Source: an uncultured Gammaproteobacteria bacterium
GTDB taxonomy: Bacteria; Pseudomonadota; Gammaproteobacteria; GCA-001735895
Direction: 5' to 3'
Assembly (NCBI GenBank): GCA_947260025.1
Contig: CAMYON010000001.1
Coordinates: 75,410 to 139,409, forward strand
Length of the DNA stretch: 64,000 bases
Part shown: in pieces, positions 56,063-64,000 of the stretch
Position numbering within the stretch: the stretch's first letter is position 1
Layout of the letters: each line of letters begins with the position of its first letter
Notes under the pieces: generated by a model
Databases searched by the model: none
Seen by the model: the letters and a program-made list of their open reading frames with translations, nothing else
What the model was told of the DNA's origin: nothing
Position numbers and translations under genes: made by a program

Positions 56063-56452
56063 ATGCTTATGAAAAGAATTACAAAGCCGCGAAATCGGCA
56101 ACGAGGTTTATCATCTGCAGGATGGATCTTGGTTTTCGCCATCTTCGCCCTGCTGGTGGTCACGTTTTTCAAGTTATTTCCCTGGTATTACGATAACTTC
56201 AAGGTTAAGGCTGCCCTGGAAGCGCTGCAAACGGATACCTCCGTCGATGCGAAGTCCAAACGCGAAATCTGGACTTCCCTGTCAAAGAGACTGTATGTCG
56301 ATTCCGTCAGATCGATTACGCGCGAAAACGTGACAATGGTGCGCAAGGACGGAAAAACCACGGTGACCGTCAGCTATGAAGTCCGTGAGCCCTATCTTGC
56401 CAACCTGTTTATCGGCGCACGCTTCGAAGAATCAGCAGTTATCGATCGGTGA
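56063..56452 (+). CDS. DUF4845 family membrane protein
   Basis: QRGLSSAGWILVFAIFALLVVTFFKLFPWYYDNFKV; lepB-rnc intergene position. Confidence 0.85.
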   Translation: MLMKRITKPRNRQRGLSSAGWILVFAIFALLVVTFFKLFPWYYDNFKVKAALEALQTDTSVDAKSKREIWTSLSKRLYVDSVRSITRENVTMVRKDGKTTVTVSYEVREPYLANLFIGARFEESAVIDR

Positions 56453-57120
56453 ATGCCGATAAGTTTCTCGCGTTAACAGGTTATCAATTCAGGCAGCAGG
56501 TTTTACTGCAGCAAGCCCTGACGCATCGCAGTTTCTCGCGCAACAGCAACAACGAACGGCTCGAGTTCCTGGGCGACAGCGTGCTTAACCTCATCATTTC
56601 GAACCATATTTATCGACGTTTTACGGATGCCGACGAGGGTGACCTGAGCCGGATCCGTGCCTCGTTGGTCAAGCAATCGACGCTGGCGCAGGTCGCCCGG
56701 GAAATAAACCTGGGCGACCATATCAATCTTGGCGGAGGCGAGTTGAAATCCGGGGGATTTAGACGAGCGTCGATTCTTTCCGACGCGCTCGAGGCGGTTA
56801 TCGGTGCGATATACCTGGATAGCGATTACGGCCAGGTCGAACAGGTGGTAATGCAGTTGTTCGAGAACCAGCTCGATAGCGTAAAAACCGGGGCCGGGTT
56901 AAAGGATCCCAAAACGCGTCTGCAGGAATACCTGCAGGCGCGCCAGCAGGAACTGCCGCTCTACGAGATCGAAAGCACCACGGGTAAATCGCACTCGCAG
57001 TTGTTCACCGTTAGCTGCAGAATCGAGAATCCCGCACTGCAGGCGCTCGGCAGTGGCACCAGCCGCAAGCAGGCCGAACAGCAAGCGGCGCAAAAATTGC
57101 TGGATGAACTCAAGCTATGA
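56449..57120 (+). CDS. rnc: Ribonuclease III (GTG start)
   Basis: NNERLEFLGDSVLNLIIS; C-terminal dsRBD. Confidence 0.97.
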   Translation: MNADKFLALTGYQFRQQVLLQQALTHRSFSRNSNNERLEFLGDSVLNLIISNHIYRRFTDADEGDLSRIRASLVKQSTLAQVAREINLGDHINLGGGELKSGGFRRASILSDALEAVIGAIYLDSDYGQVEQVVMQLFENQLDSVKTGAGLKDPKTRLQEYLQARQQELPLYEIESTTGKSHSQLFTVSCRIENPALQALGSGTSRKQAEQQAAQKLLDELKL

Positions 57121-58019
57121 ATGACGGCTTTCGCTGCGGATATGTGGCCTTGATCGGCAAACCCAACACCGGCAAGTCGACCCTGATGAACGCGCTGGTC
57201 GGAGAAAAGCTTAGTATCACGGCCCACCGGCCACAAACCACCAGGCATCAGATACTCGGTATCAAGACTGGCGAAGACTTTCAATGTATCTTCGTTGACA
57301 CCCCCGGGATTCACGACAACAACAGTAAGGCTATACACCGTTACATGAACCGGGCGGCTACCAGTATGCTGGATGACGCCGATCTGATATGCGTGTTGCT
57401 GGATATTAATCATTTCAACCAGGATGACGAGAAAATTCTGCGGCGGATTGCGGGTTACGGCAACGTGCTCGTGGTGGTTAACAAGGTCGATCAATTGAGT
57501 CGCGAGGCATGCCTGCCGTTGATGCAGAAGATTTCTCAGCTTGTCCCGGAATTCGAATGCGTGCCAGTCTCAGCGCTTACTGGTGATAACCTGGATCGCC
57601 TGCAGCAGTTGATCGTCGTGCGGTTACCCGCCGGGGTACCGCATTTCCCGGACGATCAGCTGACCGACAAGTCGATGCGTTTTATCAGCGCCGAGATCGT
57701 GCGCGAAAAATTGTTCCGTGCGCTTAAACAGGAGCTGCCTTACTCGATTACGGTCAGTATCGACCACTACATCGAGGAGGCGGATATCACGCGCATATCG
57801 GCCACTATCTGGGTCGAGCGCAAGTCGCAAAAGGCTATCGTTATCGGTAAAGGCGGCAGCCAGTTGAAGAAAATAGGTTCACTCGCACGCGCGGATATCG
57901 AGCGGCTGGTTGGAAACAAGGTGTATTTACAGCTTTGGGTAAAGATCCGCGCCGACTGGGCCGATGACGAACAGTCGCTTGCGGCCTTTGGCTATTCCGA
58001 TGGAAGCCAGGGTCTCTGA
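57117..58019 (+). CDS. era: GTPase Era
   Basis: ALIGKPNTGKSTLMNALVGEKLSITAHRPQTTRH; KH domain. Confidence 0.97.
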   Translation: MNDGFRCGYVALIGKPNTGKSTLMNALVGEKLSITAHRPQTTRHQILGIKTGEDFQCIFVDTPGIHDNNSKAIHRYMNRAATSMLDDADLICVLLDINHFNQDDEKILRRIAGYGNVLVVVNKVDQLSREACLPLMQKISQLVPEFECVPVSALTGDNLDRLQQLIVVRLPAGVPHFPDDQLTDKSMRFISAEIVREKLFRALKQELPYSITVSIDHYIEEADITRISATIWVERKSQKAIVIGKGGSQLKKIGSLARADIERLVGNKVYLQLWVKIRADWADDEQSLAAFGYSDGSQGL

Positions 58020-58698
58020 TCAGCCGGGCTTTATCTTGCGCCGGCGAGAATGGCGCAACAGCAGCCTGCTGCTCGACCTGTTCACCCGGGATTACGGCTG
58101 TATCCGGGTGATGGCGCGAGGCGCGCGTCGTAACCCGGCAAAAACGCCTTATCAGCCGTTTGAATTGTTAAGCTTGAGCTGGAGCGGTCGGCAGGACTTG
58201 AAGACCCTTACTGCTATCGACTCGGTAGCTTTGCCGATCGACGAGCACAATTACCTGGCCCTGCTTTATGTCAACGAGTTAATCGGCGCCGTGCTGCCGC
58301 AGCAGGAGGCCAATGCCGAGGTTTTTGCGGACTACCTGGGGTTATTGCAGGAAGCACGGTTCAGGATAGGCGAGGCCGAGCTGCGAGGCTTTGAACTGGG
58401 CTTGATGCAAACGCTGGGATATTTTCCGGATATCGCGGTGGATGCGGACAGTGGGTTGCCGATTCGCCAGGATGGCTACTACCAGTTTGTCATTAGTAAC
58501 GGTTTCGTAGCCTGCCTGGAATCCGCGCGGGATGCGGTCAGCGGAAAAACCGTACTCGACTGGCAGCGAGGAGAATATCAGGACGCTGCGGTGTTACGCC
58601 TGGCGAAATCGGTGTTACGCGCCACGATCGACTTTAACTTGCATGGAAAAGCGTTAAAATCACGCGACGTTACGCTGGAAATGATGAGAAGAAAATGA
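58000..58698 (+). CDS. recO: DNA repair protein RecO
   Basis: [33 protein letters not shown]; synteny; start at ATG 58000. Confidence 0.93.
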   Translation: MEARVSDQPGFILRRREWRNSSLLLDLFTRDYGCIRVMARGARRNPAKTPYQPFELLSLSWSGRQDLKTLTAIDSVALPIDEHNYLALLYVNELIGAVLPQQEANAEVFADYLGLLQEARFRIGEAELRGFELGLMQTLGYFPDIAVDADSGLPIRQDGYYQFVISNGFVACLESARDAVSGKTVLDWQRGEYQDAAVLRLAKSVLRATIDFNLHGKALKSRDVTLEMMRRK

Positions 58699-59435
58699 CT
58701 AATCCGATCACCCTGGGGGTGAATATTGACCACGTTGCAACCCTCCGCCAGGCACGCGGCACACGTTTTCCTGACCCGGTTTATGCAGCCCAGGTTGCTG
58801 AGTACTCCGGTGCAGATTCGATCACTTTTCATTTGCGCGAGGATCGTCGCCACATCCAGGAGCGGGATGCGCTACTGCTGAAACAGGTAGTTAACACCAA
58901 GCTCAACCTTGAAATGGCCATCACCGACGAGATGCTGGCATTTGCCAGCGAGTTTATGGCCGAAGACGTTTGCCTGGTGCCGGAAAAGCGCGAGGAGCTG
59001 ACCACCGAGGGCGGCCTGGACGTGGTCGGTCAACTTCCTCAGGTACGTAGCGCCTGCGCCAGGCTGGCGGAGGTCGGCTCGCGAGTTTCTCCGTTTATCG
59101 ATGCCAGCCGTGAGCAGATCGACGCCGTTGTCGAATGCGGGGCACCGTGTATCGAGGTACACACCGGGCATTATGCCGACGCATCGGGTGACGCGCAGGT
59201 GCGCATGCTGGAAACCATAAACGATGCCATTGCCTATGCTCATGGCAAAGGATTGCAGGTCAATGCGGGCCACGGTCTCAACCGGCATAACGTCCGGCCG
59301 ATTGCCGCCAATCCGCTGGTTACCGAGCTCAATATCGGACATGCCATCGTTGCCGACGCGGTGTTCCTCGGGCTGGCGCAGGCGATCAAGGATATCAAGC
59401 AGTTAATGCTGGAAGCGCGGGCCGCGGGCGCATGA
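58695..59435 (+). CDS. pdxJ: Pyridoxine 5'-phosphate synthase
   Basis: [45 protein letters not shown]. Confidence 0.97.
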   Translation: MTNPITLGVNIDHVATLRQARGTRFPDPVYAAQVAEYSGADSITFHLREDRRHIQERDALLLKQVVNTKLNLEMAITDEMLAFASEFMAEDVCLVPEKREELTTEGGLDVVGQLPQVRSACARLAEVGSRVSPFIDASREQIDAVVECGAPCIEVHTGHYADASGDAQVRMLETINDAIAYAHGKGLQVNAGHGLNRHNVRPIAANPLVTELNIGHAIVADAVFLGLAQAIKDIKQLMLEARAAGA

Positions 59436-59809
59436 TCGTCGGGATCGGTGTGGATATTGCCGAAACCGCGCGCGTGGAAAAACTGGCAGCCAGGTTCGGC
59501 GTGCGTTTCGCCCGACGCATATTAACCAGCGACGAACTCGCCGAGTTCGATCGCCGTGGGCAGTCCAGCAGCTACCTGGCAACCCGTTTTGCCGGCAAGG
59601 AAGCCACGGCCAAGGCGCTGGGCACCGGTATCGGGGAGCAGTTTGGTTTCCATTCGGTTCAGATCGAGCATGACAAGCAGGGCAAACCGGTGCTGAAGTT
59701 CCTCGATAGTGCGCTCGAGCTGATCACCAGGCTCGAGATCAAAAATGCGATGATTTCGCTATCGGATGAAAAAAACTACGCGGTAGCAATGGTCGTGCTG
59801 GAGTCCTGA
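59432..59809 (+). CDS. acpS: Holo-[acyl-carrier-protein] synthase
   Basis: [33 protein letters not shown]. Confidence 0.96.
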   Translation: MIVGIGVDIAETARVEKLAARFGVRFARRILTSDELAEFDRRGQSSSYLATRFAGKEATAKALGTGIGEQFGFHSVQIEHDKQGKPVLKFLDSALELITRLEIKNAMISLSDEKNYAVAMVVLES

Positions 59810-59901
59810 TCGGCATCTCCCGTCGATTATCCTGACGCAAGCTTCAAAGCCGCGGCGTTTTCGCGGAACGACGCCTCGTGACTTACTGCAAGACAGACAG
59901 G

Positions 59902-62628
59902 CTAGGCCGAGATACCCTCACGTTCCATAGCCTCGAGGTGCTGCTCGACTTCCTTTTTTACCGCCTCGAGTTCGGCAATTAGTTCTGCAACCGGGTCATC
60001 GAGCGCAACGCGATCTTCATGGCCCAGGCGTTGCTGAAACGTCAGTACCCGACGCCTCAACCGCGGCAGGCTGGCGTAGCAGGTAACGCCGTGCAGCTTG
60101 TGGGCAAGTGCCGCGAGCTTATCCCTGTCCTGCTGCCGCAGTGCGTTGTCGAGTTGTTTTTGCTGGTCGGGTATATCACGCTGTATGATCTCGAAAATCT
60201 GTCGCAGCAGTGATTCATTGTCAGCCGAGAGGGCCAGCGATCTGGCATAGTCCAGCGTGCATTCCGCATTTGCCTTGTCATCTGCACTTCGCTGCGAATT
60301 GGAATCGCTGCGCCGTGGTTCCGTGTCCAGTAGTGAACGAAATTTGTCTTCGTCGATGGGCTTGCCGAGATAGTAATCGAAACCCAGTCCCAGCAGGCGC
60401 TCGGCTTCATCGTTCAGCACGTTAGCCGTCAACGCTACCACGGGGGTCTGGTCTTGCGGGTTGTGCTCCCGCATCATTTGCAGCAGGCTGACGCCGTCGA
60501 TATCCGGCATCTGTATGTCCAGGACTATCAGGTCGAAACGCTGTTTCCGGTAGATTTCCAACGCCCTGCTGCCATGCTCGGCTTCGGTCACATCGTGACC
60601 CCAGAGGCGAATCAGTTCGCTCGCCAGTTTCAGGTTCACCTGGTTGTCGTCAACCAGTAACACCCGCTTGCGGTCCGCGGGTGCGGTCGCATCGACGGAA
60701 TCTTTTTGCCTTGCGGATTTCGGTTCACAACTAAACCTGTCCGCGATTGACTGGCTGGTGTTGATAACGGATACGAATTCGACGCCGGGCATATCGAACA
60801 TCGGTTCGACGCCTCGATCGTAGTCCATCAGGATGATTCGGGTCGCCCGGCCCATATCCGCGTCCAGCAACTGCTCCAGGTCGATTTCGAGATGACGCAA
60901 GTCGATCACCAGCAGGTCGATGTAGGCCAGGTTTCGCTGAATGCATTCCATCACGGGATCGATACCCAGGTCGTTATCGATCAGGCTGCATTCGGTGCTG
61001 ATGCCGGCGCGATCGAACAGCGTGCGGGTTTCCATCAAGCAATAATTTTCCGCGCCAAGAATCAATGCCTTGATATCACCGACGCTGGCGTCATGCGCAG
61101 GGTCGCTTCGATCAGAGCGTTTGAAAGGCAGCCGCAGTGAAAAGCTCGAGCCTTGCCCGGGCTCGGAATGCATGCTGATATCGCCACCCATCAGGGTTGC
61201 CAGGTTCTTACTGATTACGAGACCGAGGCCGGTACCCGGGAAGCGGCGTGCATCCGAACTCTCGACCTGGCTAAACGCCTGGAACAGGTATTGCTGATCT
61301 TCTGCCGAAATGCCGATACCGCTGTCTTCGACCGTGATTTCGATATCGACTTCGCCGTGGCTTTCTTCGATCAGGCTGACTTTTATCAGGACATAACCCT
61401 GATCGGTAAACTTGATCGCGTTACCGATTAGATTGAGGAGAACCTGTTTCAATCGTAGTTTATCGCCCACCAGCCAGCGCGGTGTGTCGCTGTAAATGAC
61501 CAGGTTCAGGTCGATGTTTTTGGTCAACACGTTGATGAACAGGATATCGCGGGTTTGCTCGATAACTTCGTAAAGGTCGAACTCCTCGTCGATAATATGC
61601 AGCTTGCCCGACTCCATCTTGGAGAAATCGAGAATCTCGTTGACGATATTGGTCAGATCTGCGGTCGATTTAAGAATGATATCGACATAGCGCTGCTGTA
61701 GATGATCCAGTTGCGACTGGTTGAGTAAGCTGATGAAACCCTTTATCCCGTTGATCGGAGTGCGGATTTCGTGACTCATATTGGCCAGGAACTCGGATTT
61801 ACTGCGATTCGCATTCAGCGCCCGGTCGCGGGCAAAGCCGAGTTCCCGGTTTTTCGATTCCAGCTCGGTAATCGCCTCGTTCAGTTGCCGGGTTGCCTGC
61901 TGGATGCGCTGGTTGAGGTGTCGACGATTGGTCAGCAGGGCCTGGGTCATGCGGTTGAATCCCTTTTGCACTGCCCCGATTTCATTGGCTTCGATGGGCT
62001 CGATGATCCTGCCGAGCTGGCCGGTCTCGACGTTTTTCAGGTGCTCCATCAGCCCGAATATCGGTTGTGTAATACGGCGGCTTATCACTATGGTCACCAT
62101 GATTGCCATGACCAGGATCGATATGAAAAACAGCGACGAACTGAAAATGATATCGCGGGTGGACTGTTCGAGTTGCCGGTGCGATAAGTACAAATGCACC
62201 CAGCCAAGGGTGCTGGTTTCCTGCCTGTCGCCAGAATCGGGTGTGAAAACATCCGATTGCTCGATACTCTGGGACAGGATCGCCTGGCGGTAATAAGAGT
62301 AGTCGGTTGCCGACATTTCAACGAACGCGTCGCCAACAGACTCCGCGATCAACTGTCCCTGGCGATCGTAAATCGATGCCCGCACGATTTCGTTGCTGCC
62401 GACGGACTGATCCAGCAGGTACTGGATCTGGCTGTCGTTCCCGGTAAACAGGTTGAACTCGGAAGCGCCGGCTATCTGCCGGGCGATGATTTGACCCTTG
62501 CTCTGCAGTAGCTTGCCGGCCTGTTCGATACTGTTATCGATATGCGCGTAGGTAAAGATTAAATCGATCAGGAACACCGGGATCAGCGTGATCAGCAATA
62601 GCTGGTACTTTATGCCCAGGCGTTTCAT
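59902..62628 (-). CDS. Hybrid sensor histidine kinase, BarA/GacS-like (HAMP-HK-HATPase-degenerate REC-REC-Hpt)
   Basis: FLANMSHEIRTPINGIKGF; REC VLLVDDNQVN...VLDIQMPDIDG; Hpt AHKLHGVTCYASLPRLR; pdxJ-acpS-gacS-cysM neighbourhood. Confidence 0.92.
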   Translation of the reverse strand: MKRLGIKYQLLLITLIPVFLIDLIFTYAHIDNSIEQAGKLLQSKGQIIARQIAGASEFNLFTGNDSQIQYLLDQSVGSNEIVRASIYDRQGQLIAESVGDAFVEMSATDYSYYRQAILSQSIEQSDVFTPDSGDRQETSTLGWVHLYLSHRQLEQSTRDIIFSSSLFFISILVMAIMVTIVISRRITQPIFGLMEHLKNVETGQLGRIIEPIEANEIGAVQKGFNRMTQALLTNRRHLNQRIQQATRQLNEAITELESKNRELGFARDRALNANRSKSEFLANMSHEIRTPINGIKGFISLLNQSQLDHLQQRYVDIILKSTADLTNIVNEILDFSKMESGKLHIIDEEFDLYEVIEQTRDILFINVLTKNIDLNLVIYSDTPRWLVGDKLRLKQVLLNLIGNAIKFTDQGYVLIKVSLIEESHGEVDIEITVEDSGIGISAEDQQYLFQAFSQVESSDARRFPGTGLGLVISKNLATLMGGDISMHSEPGQGSSFSLRLPFKRSDRSDPAHDASVGDIKALILGAENYCLMETRTLFDRAGISTECSLIDNDLGIDPVMECIQRNLAYIDLLVIDLRHLEIDLEQLLDADMGRATRIILMDYDRGVEPMFDMPGVEFVSVINTSQSIADRFSCEPKSARQKDSVDATAPADRKRVLLVDDNQVNLKLASELIRLWGHDVTEAEHGSRALEIYRKQRFDLIVLDIQMPDIDGVSLLQMMREHNPQDQTPVVALTANVLNDEAERLLGLGFDYYLGKPIDEDKFRSLLDTEPRRSDSNSQRSADDKANAECTLDYARSLALSADNESLLRQIFEIIQRDIPDQQKQLDNALRQQDRDKLAALAHKLHGVTCYASLPRLRRRVLTFQQRLGHEDRVALDDPVAELIAELEAVKKEVEQHLEAMEREGISA

Positions 62629-63536
62629 CGTTGCAACCTGTCCAGTGCAGAACGCAGCTCACCCTCGGCCGGAAGCACGATGCCGAGGGCGGAGGCGATA
62701 CGTGGATTGGTACGAATCGAGTAAAATCGGGCAAACTCGAAACCGCTGGTCTCCTGCGCGGGATTTTTCAGCTGCCGGTTTACCAGCGTCGCAAGATGCC
62801 GACCGATGTCGATTGGCGAAGAGTAAATCGATGCCAGTGCGCCGGATTTGACGTGCGCCGGCGAGTAGCTGATTACCGGCTTACGATTGCGGTAGCCGGT
62901 CAGCAATACGCCCTTGAGCGTATCCCGGTTATAAACCGACTGTCTTGGCAGCATCAGCAACGCGTCGTTTAGCGTCAACAGGCGGCGCAACACGGGCAGC
63001 AGTTTGTTGAGTGGATCGATCTGGTACTGGTTCAGGCTGAAATCCAGAACCTGCAGTAAATCCGATTGTACCGGATCCAGAACGATTGCCTGCTCGGTGA
63101 TTATGCCGACCGAATCGACCGCTAGTATAAACCTGCAAAACGCGAGATAGCGTTGCAGGGGTTGATCGAGCAGCACAGCGACCTGGTTTTCGAGATTCAG
63201 GTTGCGAGACTGTTCCTCGGTGAGGTAGGCGTTGAATGCGCTGATTTCGCCATCGAGCCGGCTGACTGCCTCGGCAGCCGATTGCCCGAGTGCGACGAAA
63301 ATCTGCTGCTCGCCCCCGGCATCGACAACGGCGTCCAGATCCTGTGGCATGACGACATTGAATTTAATCGTCCGGTCTACCTGATTGATCAGGGTTTCTA
63401 TGCTCTGGTTAAAGTAGGTATTGTCGCTGCTCTTGACAATGATGATCTGGCTGATGGCATGCTGCGCGGGTGCCTGGCTCGACGCCAGTAAAATCAGGCC
63501 GCACACTATTCCTTTATACCAGCTGTTACTAATCAC
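62625..63536 (-). CDS. ABC substrate-binding protein-like (TrpX-like) periplasmic protein
   Basis: Signal peptide; IFVALGQSAAEAV, KPVISYSPAHVKSGALASIYSSPIDIGRHLA; overlaps the kinase start by 4 nt. Confidence 0.78.
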   Translation of the reverse strand: MISNSWYKGIVCGLILLASSQAPAQHAISQIIIVKSSDNTYFNQSIETLINQVDRTIKFNVVMPQDLDAVVDAGGEQQIFVALGQSAAEAVSRLDGEISAFNAYLTEEQSRNLNLENQVAVLLDQPLQRYLAFCRFILAVDSVGIITEQAIVLDPVQSDLLQVLDFSLNQYQIDPLNKLLPVLRRLLTLNDALLMLPRQSVYNRDTLKGVLLTGYRNRKPVISYSPAHVKSGALASIYSSPIDIGRHLATLVNRQLKNPAQETSGFEFARFYSIRTNPRIASALGIVLPAEGELRSALDRLQR

Positions 63537-63808
63537 GATTCCATTCCTCGCATTTGGCTAGAACCTGCCGGATAATCTCAGGCAGGTCGCCTGATCATAA
63601 ACGTTCTCCTGCTTGCGGTCCTGGAGCTTATCGTCACCGGATTTCGCCCCGGCGAAAAACTGCGGCACTGGCGGCGATAGCGGACTAACTCTGGTGATTA
63701 ATCGCAAAGAACCTTCTCCTTGGTTCAGAAATCGCTTATCTGCAATTCCCTGTTAAAGTAAAATGACAGGTTTGGGAACTCCCATCCTCGATTGGGTTGT
63801 AATGGTTT

Positions 63809-64000
63809 ATGTTGTTACAGGATTATATCGGAAATACTCCACTGGTAACATTGCAGCGCCTGGGTGCGGGCGTCGACAACCGCATATCGGTGAAACTGGA
63901 GGGTAATAATCCGGCCGGTTCGGTCAAGGACCGCGCGGCTTACAGCATGATCAAACATGCCGAGGCCAGGGGAGAGATCGAGCCTGGCGACGCGCTGGTG
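63809..64000 (+). CDS. cysM: Cysteine synthase B (truncated at window end)
   Basis: MLLQDYIGNTPLVTLQRLGAGVDNRISVKLEGNNPAGSVKDRAAYSMIKHAEARGEIEPGDALV. Confidence 0.93.
   Translation, partial: MLLQDYIGNTPLVTLQRLGAGVDNRISVKLEGNNPAGSVKDRAAYSMIKHAEARGEIEPGDALV

Noticed and set aside
59812-59901. GC-rich hairpin-like sequence (CCGCGGCGTTTTCGCGG) between acpS and the BarA-like kinase
   Set aside because: Weak stem without a T-tract on either strand; not strong enough to call a terminator.

Overview
This is a gammaproteobacterial core chromosome segment made mostly of conserved housekeeping operons. In order: a partial Ser/Thr kinase; an EamA-type transporter (-); carAB-greA; yhbY (-); rlmE-ftsH-folP-glmM-tpiA-secG-tRNA-Leu(GAG); nuoA-N; tRNA-fMet; rimP-nusA-infB-rbfA-truB-rpsO-pnp; a FecR/SPOR-like protein; a zinc-finger protein, ilvE and glnE (-); an iron-type ABC permease and ATPase; adk, yjbQ and nadB (-); rpoE-rseABC-mucD; a glutaredoxin-like gene; lepA-lepB-DUF4845-rnc-era-recO-pdxJ-acpS; a BarA/GacS hybrid kinase with an overlapping TrpX-like binding-protein gene (-); and the start of cysM. 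I saw no prophage, CRISPR array, rRNA operon or transposase. The most unusual structures are small. (1) Between the convergent greA and yhbY there is a pair of inverted 123-bp structured repeats. Their flanks and cores are conserved, while their stem arms differ in sequence but stay perfectly self-complementary within each copy. (2) Downstream of the initiator tRNA there are two degenerate tandem copies of the tRNA 3' end, CCA included (rtT-like). (3) The initiator tRNA has a T1:T72 mismatch. (4) An exact 50-bp tandem duplication frameshifts pnp. (5) A terminator-like hairpin with a candidate leader ORF lies just upstream of carA.
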